Counted from the stretch's first letter, positions 8,067 through 17,981 are shown. The stretch is DNA of 64,000 bases from Paenibacillus odorifer (GCF_000758725.1 NZ_CP009428.1:1860001-1924000), one strand, 5' to 3'. The notes: generated by a model not told the origin, from the letters alone. A program made the numbers and translations.

Positions 8067-9812
8067 ATGAAGAACAATGCAAAGCGTTTTTTTAGTCTTT
8101 TATTTGTGTTAATACTGATCATTTCGACTGTAACAGCATGTAGTGGCAACAGTGCAAACAATGGGGCTGATAACGGTGGCTCCAACAACAAAGAGAACGA
8201 GAGCACAGCCAAAGACCCGGTTGAGTTTACAGATATCAGCGCAGACATACGCGGCAATACAGCCCCAACGCAAGAGCAAATCGACGAAGTTAATCATTCC
8301 TTGAATGATACATACCTCGGCGACGTTTTCGATGAAGTCATTCCAAATGATTACTCAGCTTATCCTGTTAAAGGTGATGTGGTTCTGGATGTATGGATGC
8401 CTGCGAATTCCAATATTCCGGATATGAACAATCATGCTGTCCAGAAGCAGGTGGAGCAATTAACGGGAATCAAAGTAAACTTCATCACGCCGCCAATCGG
8501 CCAGGAAGCGGATGCCTTCACGCTGATGATCTCCTCCGGTGAACTGCCTGACATTATCATTGAGCCGGGACGTTATCCGGGAGGTTTTGAAGCGGGCGTA
8601 AATGACGGCGCTTATATCGATCTGACAGATCTGATGGAGAAAAATGCTCCGAACTATACGAAGTGGCGCAATTCGGATGAATCAAGAAGAAAAACCACGG
8701 TCACGGATGACGGCAAGCTGCTTGGCTTTTATGGCATCGCCCCATATTCAGAGTGGACTTGGTTTGGAACGTTGATTAAGCAAGAGGCGCTGGATAAAAC
8801 AGGGCTTGAAGTTCCAAATACGATTGATGAATGGCATACCTTCCTGACAAAAGCAAAGGAAGTCGGATACAAAGCACCACTTAATTACGGCTCTACTTAC
8901 GGCCAGATTTTTACCGGCATCATAAATGGCGCATATGGAGTATGGGATTGGACGTTCCTTGATGAGAATGGCAAAGTGGCCTGGGGGCCAGCACAGCCGA
9001 AAGCTAAGGAATATTTGACCACCATGCAGCAATGGAACAAAGAAGGATTACTGAACCCGGACTGGGCAACGGCAGACTTTAACCAGAGAATGGCGAGTGC
9101 CATTTCGGGAGATACCGCGATGATGATGGACTCTCCGGATACGATGTGGAGTTATTGGAAAGAGCAAAGCGGTATCGACTTTGTGGGGGCACTGAACCCG
9201 GTTCTAAACAAAGGAGATAAGTCCGCAACCACGTACAAAAATTTCAAAAGAGCGGGGATCGAAGCTGCGATCACAACGCAAAGCAAAAATGTAGAAGCGG
9301 CAATGGCTTGGCTTGATTTTAATTACAGTAAAAAGGGCTGGGAATTGATTAACTTTGGTGAATACGGCACGGTCCACCTGATTGATGACACGGGAATGCC
9401 TTATTATCCAGAGAACAGTTATATCTTTAAAGACCCTGAAGGTCAGCCCGTATCGACAACCTTATGGAAATACCGGATGCACAACTGGCCGGATATCCGG
9501 GATGAGCATCATTCCAACCCGCTGATCGCTGCCAAAGGAAGTTATTCGGGAGACATTCGCAAGAATTGGACAGAAAATATGGACACCAGTATGGCTATGC
9601 CACCTATTTCTTTTACCAAGGATGAAGCTTCGCGGGAAGCCGAGCTTGGAAACCAGCTGTCGACACTGCGCGGAGAGTATTTTGCAAAAATCATAATGGG
9701 AGACCTGCCGGTAGATGCCTATGATAAATTTTTGAAAGAAGCTCAGAGCATGGGACTGGAAGAGTTTTTGAGTATCCATCAGGCAGCCTTAGATCGATAT
9801 AACAAACGATAG
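8067..9812 (+). CDS. Extracellular sugar-binding lipoprotein of an LplABC-type importer
   Basis: A 581-residue solute-binding protein for a CUT1-type carbohydrate ABC transporter. The N-terminus has a classic lipoprotein signal: basic MKNNAKR, a hydrophobic core, then STVTAC with the lipidated Cys, followed by an Asn/Gly-rich linker. The body resembles the large LplA/YtcQ family binding proteins that deliver oligosaccharides to a membrane permease pair. The ATG at 8067 has GGGAGG six bases upstream; the frame is open ~55 codons further upstream, but that stretch overlaps the promoter and leader and is not coding. First gene of an operon with both permeases and three glycosidases, so oligosaccharides from plant polymers are the likely ligand. 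Confidence 0.92.
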   Translation: MKNNAKRFFSLLFVLILIISTVTACSGNSANNGADNGGSNNKENESTAKDPVEFTDISADIRGNTAPTQEQIDEVNHSLNDTYLGDVFDEVIPNDYSAYPVKGDVVLDVWMPANSNIPDMNNHAVQKQVEQLTGIKVNFITPPIGQEADAFTLMISSGELPDIIIEPGRYPGGFEAGVNDGAYIDLTDLMEKNAPNYTKWRNSDESRRKTTVTDDGKLLGFYGIAPYSEWTWFGTLIKQEALDKTGLEVPNTIDEWHTFLTKAKEVGYKAPLNYGSTYGQIFTGIINGAYGVWDWTFLDENGKVAWGPAQPKAKEYLTTMQQWNKEGLLNPDWATADFNQRMASAISGDTAMMMDSPDTMWSYWKEQSGIDFVGALNPVLNKGDKSATTYKNFKRAGIEAAITTQSKNVEAAMAWLDFNYSKKGWELINFGEYGTVHLIDDTGMPYYPENSYIFKDPEGQPVSTTLWKYRMHNWPDIRDEHHSNPLIAAKGSYSGDIRKNWTENMDTSMAMPPISFTKDEASREAELGNQLSTLRGEYFAKIIMGDLPVDAYDKFLKEAQSMGLEEFLSIHQAALDRYNKR

Positions 9813-9823
9813 GTGGTTGTTTT

Positions 9824-10795
9824 ATGGAAATGTTACGAAAAAACAGAGCGATAAAGCCCACTCCTCAGGACGCCAAACCTAAAAATACCAAGCTAGTGAT
9901 TAAGAAGGATTTGAAAAAGAACTGGTTTGTCTATCTGTTGGCCGTCCCTGTTGTAGCATGGTTCCTGATTTTCTGCTACGGGCCGATGTGGGGGGTTATG
10001 ATCGCCTTCAAGGATTTTAAACCCCTGCTGGGGTTTGGCCAGAGCGAGTGGGTAGGGTTTAAGCACTTTATTGATTTTTTCCAAGGGCCTTATTTCTGGC
10101 GGGTCGTTAAAAACACCCTTCTCCTCAATGTTTGGGGGATTGCCTTTGGATTTACAGCCCCGATTATTCTGTCCTTGATGCTGAACGAAATCCGTGGGGT
10201 TAAGTTTAAAAAAGTGGTCCAAACGATCACCTATATGCCGCACTTTATTTCCCTGGTGGTGGTATGCGGGATCATTCATATCTTTGCCGCAGATGAAGGG
10301 ATTATCACGCAAATCCTGCAATTTATTACCGGAAAAGAGTACTCTTCACTGCTCGGCTACTCTTCGTTCTTCCGGCCGATTTATACCTTCTCCGGCATTT
10401 GGCAGAGCATCGGCTGGGATAGCATCATCTACCTTGCGGCGATGAGTTCCATCGATACTTCATTATATGAAGCTGCTGAAATTGACGGAGTGGGACGGAT
10501 TAAAAAAATGTGGCATATTACGCTGCCGCAGATCAGCCCAGTTATCATCATTCTGTTTATTTTTGCCATCGGCGGGTTGATGTCATCCGGGTACGAGAAG
10601 ATTATCCTGCTGTACAATCCTCTGATCTATGATACGGCGGATGTTATTGCCTCTTATGTTTATCGTCGCGGTTTAAGAGAAGCCAGTCTTAGTTATTCTA
10701 CGGCTGTGGGCTTGGTCAGCTCAATCGTTAACTTCGGGCTGCTCTGGATGACAAATACAATAGCCAAACGCAGGTCCGAGGTCAGCTTATGGTAA
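9824..10795 (+). CDS. Sugar ABC transporter permease, LplB type
   Basis: A 323-residue inner-membrane permease. A basic N-terminal extension precedes six predicted membrane segments starting at about residue 32 (VYLLAVPVVAWFLIFCYGP). The EAA loop that docks the ATPase reads YEAAEIDGVGRIKKMWHITLP. The first membrane segments and the MWGVMIAFKDFKP stretch are typical of LplB-type permeases that pair with large lipoprotein receptors. It starts 11 bases after the receptor gene. No ATPase is encoded nearby, so a shared MsmX-type ATPase is expected from elsewhere in the genome. Confidence 0.93.
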   Translation: MEMLRKNRAIKPTPQDAKPKNTKLVIKKDLKKNWFVYLLAVPVVAWFLIFCYGPMWGVMIAFKDFKPLLGFGQSEWVGFKHFIDFFQGPYFWRVVKNTLLLNVWGIAFGFTAPIILSLMLNEIRGVKFKKVVQTITYMPHFISLVVVCGIIHIFAADEGIITQILQFITGKEYSSLLGYSSFFRPIYTFSGIWQSIGWDSIIYLAAMSSIDTSLYEAAEIDGVGRIKKMWHITLPQISPVIIILFIFAIGGLMSSGYEKIILLYNPLIYDTADVIASYVYRRGLREASLSYSTAVGLVSSIVNFGLLWMTNTIAKRRSEVSLW

Positions 10796-10810
10796 GAAAG
10801 AGGGACAGCT

Positions 10811-11746
10811 ATGAAAGATAATTTGCAGCGTAAAACGAAAAAAAGACGAAAACATAAATCCATCGGCGACAGAGTGTTTGACGGCACGCTTTATACTCTG
10901 CTGACCGCATTAACCTTGGTGTGTTTTTATCCGATCCTGCATATCCTGTTTGCTTCCGTCAGCGACCCCGGTATGTTGATTGCTCATAAAGGGATTTTGC
11001 TGAAACCGCTGGGGTTCACTTTGGATGGCTATAAGCTGGTGTTTAAAGATAACAGTCTGATCAACGGCTATAAAAACACGATTATATATGTAGGGTTAGG
11101 CACATTAGTCAACATGATCATGACCATTCTGGGAGCTTATGTATTGTCCAGACGAGGTTTGTATTTTAAAAACTTCATCATGATCCTGATTACAATCACC
11201 ATGTTCTTTGGTGGCGGGTTGATTCCTTGGTTCTTATTAATGAAGGATATTGGCTTGTACAATAATTTGTGGGCCATGATTTTGCCAAGTGCTTTAAGTA
11301 CATGGAACATTATTATTTTACGAACTAGCTTTCAAGCCATTCCGCAGGAATTGGAAGAGGCGGCTACTATTGACGGGGCAAGTCAGGCCCATATTTTAAC
11401 GAATGTGATTCTACCGCTGTCCAAAGCTACGCTGGCCGTAATCTTTTTATACTATTTAGTGGGGAACTGGAACTCATGGTTTAATGCGATGGTGTTGTTG
11501 AAGGACAGACAGCTGTTCCCGCTGCAGCTATTAATGAAGGAAATATTAGTAGCTAATGATGCAACCGCAACCTCGATCGGCAGTGCAGGCGGGGTAGTCA
11601 TCGATAGCGCCCAGAGCCAGACGGCTTTCCGCGAGCTGGTTAAGTATTGCGCGATTGTCGTTTCTACGCTTCCTATATTAATGGTATATCCTTTCTTGCA
11701 AAAATATTTTGTTAAAGGTGTTTACGTAGGTTCGATTAAAGGATAG
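10811..11746 (+). CDS. Sugar ABC transporter permease, LplC type
   Basis: A 311-residue partner permease with six predicted membrane segments. The EAA loop is LEEAATIDGASQAHILTNVI followed by LPLSKATLAV. It begins 15 bases after the LplB-like gene, with AGAGGGA as ribosome site. The FYPILHILFASVSDPGML opening is typical of the LplC/CUT1 second subunit. Together with the preceding two genes it forms an importer for oligosaccharides. The following two glycosidase genes lack export signals and would work on the imported sugar. Confidence 0.93.
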   Translation: MKDNLQRKTKKRRKHKSIGDRVFDGTLYTLLTALTLVCFYPILHILFASVSDPGMLIAHKGILLKPLGFTLDGYKLVFKDNSLINGYKNTIIYVGLGTLVNMIMTILGAYVLSRRGLYFKNFIMILITITMFFGGGLIPWFLLMKDIGLYNNLWAMILPSALSTWNIIILRTSFQAIPQELEEAATIDGASQAHILTNVILPLSKATLAVIFLYYLVGNWNSWFNAMVLLKDRQLFPLQLLMKEILVANDATATSIGSAGGVVIDSAQSQTAFRELVKYCAIVVSTLPILMVYPFLQKYFVKGVYVGSIKG

Positions 11747-11804
11747 CGGGCAAAAAAACAAGTTCATCTTATATAGAAATTATTTAATAGGAGTGAAGTA
11801 CACC

Positions 11805-13586
11805 ATGTTGACAGAAGCAAGCAGCACATCCGTTCCACGTCCAGAATATCCAAGACCCCAATTTGCCCGTAAGGATTGGCTTAGCCTAAATGGAGAATGG
11901 GATTTTACGTTTGATGATGAAGATGTCGGTGAGGAAGAACAATGGTATCGGGCGGACACAAAGGGTTTATTTTCACAGGTTATTCAAGTGCCCTTTGCGT
12001 TTCAGAGCAAGCTGAGCGGAATTGAAGATCCTTCATTTCATGATGTTGTGTGGTATAGAAGAACTTTCGAAGTTCCTGAGGGTTGGAACGGGAAGCGGAT
12101 TGTCCTCCATTTCGGCGCCGTTGATTATTTGGCAAAGGTCTGGGTGAATGGTCAGCTGGTGGCCGTGCATGAAGGCGGACATACGCCATTTCAGGCCGAT
12201 ATCACTCCTTCGCTGATCAAAGGAAATAATACCATTATACTGCGCGCAGAGGATTTCAGCCGCGATGTCACCTTGCCGCGGGGCAAGCAATATTGGCTGG
12301 AGCAGTCTGCTGCCATCTTTTATACCCGCACAACCGGAATCTGGCAGAGTGTCTGGCTTGAACCGCTGTCTGCAGTGCATCTGAGTAAAACTATGATGAC
12401 ACCTGATATAGACCGCAATGAAATCCGGCTTCGGACCTTTCTGCAAGGATTTAAGTCTGCTGATCCGCTCAAGCTGCGCATAACGGTATCGTATGACGGT
12501 GAAGTGATCGCAGAGGATCAATATATGATCAAGAATGCAGAGCAGCTGCGGGCTATCGGCTTGGGGGATTTTGCGGATCATGGTCTTGGACGTTTATGGA
12601 GCCCTGAGCATCCGAATTTGTATGATATTCAATTCCAATTGCTTCGGAATGAGGAAGTAATTGATGAAGCGGCGAGTTATTTCGGCATGCGCAAGGTGTC
12701 GATTGAAAATGGCAAGCTATGCTTGAATAACCGCCCATATTTCCAGAGACTGGTGCTGGATCAGGGGTACTTCCCTGACGGGATACTAACCGCACCTACA
12801 GACGAAGAGCTGAAACGTGATGCCCAGCTGACGAAGGAAATGGGCTTTAACGGGGTGAGGAAACATCAGAAGACAGAAGATCCCCGGTTCCTGTATTGGT
12901 GTGATAAGCTCGGCCTGCTGGTATGGAGTGAGGCAGCCAATGCTTACGAATATTCCGAGGAGTATGTCCGCCGCTTCACGAAGGAATGGCAGGAGATCAT
13001 CGAGCGCGACTATAACCATCCTTGTATCGTGACCTGGGTTCCGCTTAATGAGAGTTGGGGGGTTCCCAATGTCCAGATTGATACACGCCAGCAGCAGCAC
13101 GGATTGGCAATGTATCATTTAACGAAATCCTTGGATGAGATGAGACCTGTTGTGTATAACGATGGGTGGGAGCATATGACTACAGATTTGGTGACTATTC
13201 ATGACTATGAGAGCCATCAGGAAGTGCTGGAGGATAGATACGCCACGGCTGAATCTTCTGTAAATGCGATGCCGGCCAACCGCAAAATATTTGTCGGTGG
13301 AGCTTCGTATCAAGGCCAGCCGATTCTCGTATCCGAGTTTGGTGGAATTGCCTTCAAGAAAAGTGAGTGGGAGGGCTGGGGTTATTCTGGGGCAGAGAAC
13401 GAAGAGGATTTCCTGATGAAGCTCAAGGCTGTGGTTGACCCGATGTTCACTTCCCCGGTGATCCAAGGTTATTGCTATACCCAGCTGACGGATGTCGAGC
13501 AGGAAATCAACGGACTGCTCACCTATGATAGACAGCCCAAAGCTCCGCTTGAAGCGATCCGCAACATCATGATGCATATCAAATAA
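11805..13586 (+). CDS. Glycoside hydrolase family 2, first tandem copy
   Basis: A 593-residue compact GH2 enzyme: N-terminal sugar-binding jelly-roll (residues ~20-190), immunoglobulin-like domain (~190-290) and TIM barrel. The acid/base Glu416 sits in PLNESWG and the nucleophile Glu511 in VSEFGG, both standard GH2 positions. The family contains beta-galactosidases, beta-glucuronidases, beta-mannosidases and arabinosidases; the linkage cannot be read from sequence. No signal peptide, so cytoplasmic. The ATG at 11805 is chosen because AATAGGAG lies at good spacing; a GTG four codons upstream overlaps that site. Followed after 27 bp by a paralogue. Confidence 0.9.
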   Translation: MLTEASSTSVPRPEYPRPQFARKDWLSLNGEWDFTFDDEDVGEEEQWYRADTKGLFSQVIQVPFAFQSKLSGIEDPSFHDVVWYRRTFEVPEGWNGKRIVLHFGAVDYLAKVWVNGQLVAVHEGGHTPFQADITPSLIKGNNTIILRAEDFSRDVTLPRGKQYWLEQSAAIFYTRTTGIWQSVWLEPLSAVHLSKTMMTPDIDRNEIRLRTFLQGFKSADPLKLRITVSYDGEVIAEDQYMIKNAEQLRAIGLGDFADHGLGRLWSPEHPNLYDIQFQLLRNEEVIDEAASYFGMRKVSIENGKLCLNNRPYFQRLVLDQGYFPDGILTAPTDEELKRDAQLTKEMGFNGVRKHQKTEDPRFLYWCDKLGLLVWSEAANAYEYSEEYVRRFTKEWQEIIERDYNHPCIVTWVPLNESWGVPNVQIDTRQQQHGLAMYHLTKSLDEMRPVVYNDGWEHMTTDLVTIHDYESHQEVLEDRYATAESSVNAMPANRKIFVGGASYQGQPILVSEFGGIAFKKSEWEGWGYSGAENEEDFLMKLKAVVDPMFTSPVIQGYCYTQLTDVEQEINGLLTYDRQPKAPLEAIRNIMMHIK

Positions 13587-13613
13587 ATAACATTTATTAA
13601 AAGGAGTTACACC

Positions 13614-15362
13614 ATGACACAACAAGCAACGCTTCCGCGTCCTGAATATCCCCGCCCTGACTTTGTTCGACCAGAGTGGATCAATCTGAACGGCCAGTGG
13701 CAATTCGAAATTGATCATGGCAAAAGTGGGAAGGAACGCGGATACCCTGTTAACGAACATAATCTCTCAGGGACAATTACTGTGCCCTTCTGTCCGGAAA
13801 GCAGGCTGTCCGGCGTAGAATACAAAGATTTTATGGCTGCTGTATGGTATAAAAGGGAGTTTACCGTGCCGGAGAACTGGACAAATGGCAGAGTTATCCT
13901 TCATTTTGGCGCCGTTGATTATATGGCGGAGGTCTGGGTGAACGGCGTATCCGTAGGTACGCATCGCGGAGGATATACTCCGTTTAGCTTTGATATTACT
14001 TCTAATCTTTTAGCGGGCGGTAATGTGATTACTGTATATGCTGAAGACGACGTTCGATCGGGGCGACAGCCGCGGGGCAAGCAGAGTGAACAGTTTCATT
14101 CGCACGGCTGCGACTATACACGCACTACAGGAATCTGGCAGACGGTATGGCTTGAGCAAGTGCCTGAGACCTATCTGTCTAATCTGAAAGTTGTCGCTGA
14201 TCCCGACAATGGCTGTGTGCACCTCGAAATGAAGGTACAAGGGAACGTTGCGGGGGACACGCTTAGCGCTACTGCTCTTTATGGCGGCAAACCCGTCGGG
14301 GACAGCAGTGTGATTGTTTCCGGGCCCTCTATAAAACTTACGATTCCACTGTCAGAGATTCACTTATGGGAAGTTGGAAACGCCAGATTGTATGACCTGA
14401 AGTTATCCTTGCATTGTCAGGGACGGGAGAGTGATGTGGTCCATTCTTATTTTGGACTCCGCACGGTACGACTGGATGGGATGGCATTCCGGATCAATGG
14501 GAAATCCTTATTTCAGCGGTTAGTACTGGATCAAGGTTTTTATCCGGAGGGAATCTATACCGCTCCTACTGATGAAGATCTGCGCAGAGACATCGAAATC
14601 TCAATGGGGCTTGGCTTCAATGGCGCAAGACTTCACGAGAAGATCTTTGAGCCGCGTTATCTTTATTGGGCTGACCAATTAGGTTATCTTGTCTGGGGAG
14701 AACATGCCAATTGGGGGCTGAATATTACTGGAGCGGATAGCCTGTCTCACTTCCTGCCGGAATGGCTCGAAGGTATGCAGCGTGATTTCAATCATCCCGC
14801 GCTGATCGGCTGGTGCCCTTTTAATGAGACCTGGGATCGGGACGGTGTGAAGCAGCATAACGCCGTGCTACAGATTGTTTACGACGTAACAAAACGTATG
14901 GATCCAACACGTCCCGTAATTGATACAAGCGGTAACTTCCATGTGGCTACAGATATCTTCGATCTTCATGACTATGACCAGAATCCGCAGACGTTCCGGG
15001 ACAGATATGAACCTATGAAGCATGGCGGTCAAGTATTCAATACCTTCCCGGATCGCCAAACGTATGAAGGTCAACCTTACTTCATCAGCGAGTATGGCGG
15101 AATTTGGTGGAACCCACAGCAGAAAGATGAAAAATCATGGGGGTATGGGGACAGACCGACCTCAGAGCAAATGTTTATCGAACGCTACGAGGGGTTGACG
15201 AATGTTCTATTAGATCATCCGCTGATGTTTGGATTCTGCTATACCCAGCTGTACGATGTGGAGCAGGAAGTTAATGGACTGTATACTTATGACAGACAGC
15301 CGAAGTTCGATCCTGAGCGTATCCGCCGCATCAATGCGCGTAAGGCTGCAATTGAAGATTAG
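13614..15362 (+). CDS. Glycoside hydrolase family 2, second tandem copy
   Basis: A 582-residue GH2 enzyme related to the preceding gene along its whole length: both open with PRPEYPRP and keep the HFGAVDY.A.VWVNG block. Acid/base Glu405 lies in PFNETWD and nucleophile Glu493 in ISEYGG. No export signal, so it should act on imported oligosaccharides. AAAAGGAG precedes the ATG. The pair looks like an old tandem duplication whose members have diverged, probably to different linkages or anomers. Exact activity unknown. Confidence 0.9.
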   Translation: MTQQATLPRPEYPRPDFVRPEWINLNGQWQFEIDHGKSGKERGYPVNEHNLSGTITVPFCPESRLSGVEYKDFMAAVWYKREFTVPENWTNGRVILHFGAVDYMAEVWVNGVSVGTHRGGYTPFSFDITSNLLAGGNVITVYAEDDVRSGRQPRGKQSEQFHSHGCDYTRTTGIWQTVWLEQVPETYLSNLKVVADPDNGCVHLEMKVQGNVAGDTLSATALYGGKPVGDSSVIVSGPSIKLTIPLSEIHLWEVGNARLYDLKLSLHCQGRESDVVHSYFGLRTVRLDGMAFRINGKSLFQRLVLDQGFYPEGIYTAPTDEDLRRDIEISMGLGFNGARLHEKIFEPRYLYWADQLGYLVWGEHANWGLNITGADSLSHFLPEWLEGMQRDFNHPALIGWCPFNETWDRDGVKQHNAVLQIVYDVTKRMDPTRPVIDTSGNFHVATDIFDLHDYDQNPQTFRDRYEPMKHGGQVFNTFPDRQTYEGQPYFISEYGGIWWNPQQKDEKSWGYGDRPTSEQMFIERYEGLTNVLLDHPLMFGFCYTQLYDVEQEVNGLYTYDRQPKFDPERIRRINARKAAIED

Positions 15363-15404
15363 AGGCGCTACGTAACTATTCATTCGAAAGGAATGTGATA
15401 GATT

Positions 15405-16799
15405 ATGAAAGTGAATTTCCGGCAAAAATGTCTGGTAGCCTTAAGTGTTCTTCTTATTCTTCCAATGGGGAAGGTGACCTTAGCTGTCTCTGATCATAAT
15501 GACTTTTACAACGTGGTTATGCAGGACGGGGCGGACCCATGGGTGTATAAACATACAGATGGCTTCTATTATTTCACCAAAACAACAGGTGGCAATGTTA
15601 CTCTCTGGAAGTCAGCCCAGTTGACCACTATTGATGCAGCGCCTACTAAAGTTGTCAACACGGGCGGTAGCGGCATCTGGGCGCCTGAGCTACATTATAT
15701 AAACGGAGCTTGGTATATCTACTATGCGATGGACGACGGAGATAACGTAAACCACCGCATGTATGTAATGGAGAACACAGCGGCAGACCCGATGCAGGGA
15801 ACTTGGCAGTACAAAGGCCAGATCACAGATTCAAGCAATAAGTGGGCTATAGACGGTACTGTGCTGCAAGTGAACGGCGAGCTGTATTTTATCTGGTCCG
15901 GCTGGGAGGGGAATGTTAATGTGCGGCAGAATCTCTATATCGCGCATATGAGTAATCCCTGGACCATTGATTCCGAACGCGTAGAGATTTCAAGACCAAC
16001 GTATAGCTGGGAAACGATTCATTCCCCAAATGTGAATGAAGGACCGCAGGTGATTATAAATGGAGAAGTCATTAGTTTGGTCTACTCGGCAAGTGGAAGC
16101 TGGACCAATGATTATTGTCTGGGACTGATCACCGCAGACATCTCCAGTGATCTGTTGAATCCGGCATCATGGAATAAACGCAATCAGCCTATCTTTTCCT
16201 CAGGCAATGGACTTTACGGACCTGGACACCATTCGTTTACTAAGTCTCCTGACGGCCAAGAGGATTGGATCATGTACCATGTCGCCAAATACAACAACGC
16301 TGGCTGGAACCGCGAGGTACGGATGCAGAAATTCAGCTGGAATGCTGATCATACACCTAATCTGGGCATTCCCGTTGACCCTAATCTTCCTATAACTTTG
16401 CCTTCAGGTGAAAACATGCATACCCGCTACGAAGCGGAAAAAGGGACATTTGGCGGCGATGCCTATGCCTCTTCGAGTCCCAAGGGCTCGGGTGGGCTTA
16501 AGGCGGGTCATATTGATACACCGGACAGTTACGTAGAATTTTCGGTTGATGCGGCAGCCGCAGGCGAGTATATTCTTTTGGCTCGAACGGCGAATGGAAC
16601 GGCTGGCGGGAATTGGTCGAATTTTCAGCTTAGTGTCAATGCAGGACCTTCCGGACCATTCTATATCACCAATAAAGGGTGGGAGAATTGGGGGCTGTCC
16701 ACAGCCCGGATTCAACTGAAAGCAGGCATGAACAAGCTTCGTTTTACCAAAGGCGAAGGTTACGGAGAAATTGATTTCATTGATATTAAGCCATTGTGA
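15405..16799 (+). CDS. Secreted GH43 arabinofuranosidase-like enzyme with C-terminal carbohydrate-binding module
   Basis: A 464-residue protein. A signal peptide (basic MKVNFRQK, hydrophobic core, cleavage likely after the TLA near residue 27) precedes a GH43 propeller with catalytic Asp44 (GADPWVY), Asp150 (AIDGTVL) and Glu212 (VNEGPQV). From about residue 340 to the end there is a beta-sandwich carbohydrate-binding region of the CBM6/CBM35 type (RYEAEKGTF opening, YVEFSVDAAAAGEY middle, IDFIDI end). It is the only clearly exported hydrolase of the locus, so it would trim arabinose-bearing polymers outside the cell. Last gene before the regulator. Confidence 0.9.
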   Translation: MKVNFRQKCLVALSVLLILPMGKVTLAVSDHNDFYNVVMQDGADPWVYKHTDGFYYFTKTTGGNVTLWKSAQLTTIDAAPTKVVNTGGSGIWAPELHYINGAWYIYYAMDDGDNVNHRMYVMENTAADPMQGTWQYKGQITDSSNKWAIDGTVLQVNGELYFIWSGWEGNVNVRQNLYIAHMSNPWTIDSERVEISRPTYSWETIHSPNVNEGPQVIINGEVISLVYSASGSWTNDYCLGLITADISSDLLNPASWNKRNQPIFSSGNGLYGPGHHSFTKSPDGQEDWIMYHVAKYNNAGWNREVRMQKFSWNADHTPNLGIPVDPNLPITLPSGENMHTRYEAEKGTFGGDAYASSSPKGSGGLKAGHIDTPDSYVEFSVDAAAAGEYILLARTANGTAGGNWSNFQLSVNAGPSGPFYITNKGWENWGLSTARIQLKAGMNKLRFTKGEGYGEIDFIDIKPL

Positions 16800-16944
16800 A
16801 TCGAACAAACCTAAGAGACCTACGAGATGGCTTCCGGTTTTCCGGAGGTCATTTCTAGGTGAAAGGGCCTGTAGTTGTAATTGTTTTTCATCTCATTAAG
16901 AAGTAAGATTAGGATAATTATTAGGATACAAGGAGAGCTGATTT

Positions 16945-17892
16945 GTGCTGGAACTTAGCTTAAACGACCCGGAAAAATTAGTCACAGTAACGCATGCTTT
17001 ATCAACCCGTTCTAGGGTTGATATACTTCGGCTCTTAAACTCCAAAAACTTAAATATTATTGAAATCGCTGAGAGGCTGAAGCTTCCAGTGTCGACGGTA
17101 GCAAGCAATATTAAAGTATTAGAAGCAGCAGAGTTAATTCATACAGAATTGCTTCCGGCTTCACGCGGGGCGATGAAAGTTTGCAGCCGGAATTATGATG
17201 ATCTTCATATTGCCTTGAATTTAAAAGAGCCGATGCCAAAGGGATTAACTCATGTCTATGAAGTAGAGATGCCGATCGGTCATTATAGCGACTGTGAGGT
17301 ATCTCCTACTTGCGGAATGGCTAATAGCGAGGGTCTTATTATCAAAGAAGATGAACCGTCGAGCTTTTATCACCCTAAACATGTCAACGCTCAGCTGATC
17401 TGGCTCCGCAAAGGATTCCTGGAATATTTGCTGCCTATGGATATCCCCTCCGGAGCACAAATTGAATCGCTGGAATTATCCATGGAGATCTGTTCGGAAG
17501 CTCCGAATTATGACCAGAACTGGCCTTCGAACATTTCCGTGTGGGTGAATGGATCGGAGATTGGCATGTGGACCAGTCCCGGTGATTTCGGTGACCGGCG
17601 GGGCAAGCTGAATCCGAACTGGTGGTGGGATGGATCCACACAATACGGGTTTCTCAAGACCTGGCGTGTTGACCATGAAAAGACGACACTTGATATGGAG
17701 AAGGTGTCGAATGTTTCCTTAAATGATCTTCTGATTAACCGGAGCCCCAAATTGCGGCTGCGCATTGGAATCAATCCCGATGCAGTTCATCAAGGCGGAC
17801 TTAACCTGTTCGGGCGTCAGTTTGGCGATTATGAACAACATATTATGATGAAGGTGAAATATACCATGGACCAGGATGAAGTAGAACTTTAG
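16945..17892 (+). CDS. ArsR-type winged-helix regulator with large C-terminal sensor-like domain
   Basis: A 315-residue protein. Residues 1-85 form a winged-helix ArsR-like DNA-binding domain (LSTRSRVDILRLL, then IIEIAERLKLPVSTVASNIKVLEAAELI). The remaining ~225 residues have no named domain I recognise; they are Trp- and Gly-rich with beta-strand character (WPSNISVWVNGSEIGMW) and could bind a sugar. The GTG start at 16945 has AAGGAGAG eight bases upstream. Placement right after the glycosidase operon suggests it controls that operon, possibly via the palindrome at 7950; this is inference. A hairpin without a T-run lies between it and the preceding gene, so it may be partly co-transcribed. 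Confidence 0.82.
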   Translation: MLELSLNDPEKLVTVTHALSTRSRVDILRLLNSKNLNIIEIAERLKLPVSTVASNIKVLEAAELIHTELLPASRGAMKVCSRNYDDLHIALNLKEPMPKGLTHVYEVEMPIGHYSDCEVSPTCGMANSEGLIIKEDEPSSFYHPKHVNAQLIWLRKGFLEYLLPMDIPSGAQIESLELSMEICSEAPNYDQNWPSNISVWVNGSEIGMWTSPGDFGDRRGKLNPNWWWDGSTQYGFLKTWRVDHEKTTLDMEKVSNVSLNDLLINRSPKLRLRIGINPDAVHQGGLNLFGRQFGDYEQHIMMKVKYTMDQDEVEL

Positions 17893-17906
17893 CTTAGGAG
17901 ATGGAT

Positions 17907-17966
17907 AAAGCAAGGCGGTGCCTCGGAAACGAATCTTCGTATCCAGGGAACCGCCTTGCTTTGTTT
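17907..17966. terminator. Bidirectional terminator between the regulator and the acyltransferase gene
   Basis: AAAGCAAGGCGGT pairs with ACCGCCTTGCTTT around a ~30-nt loop; T-rich on one side, A-rich on the other. Confidence 0.8.
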
Positions 17967-17981
17967 GTTCTGGATGTAAAA

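Noticed and set aside
16808..16858. Hairpin between the secreted GH43 gene and its regulator as terminator
   Set aside because: The stem is imperfect and no T-run follows, so read-through is likely.
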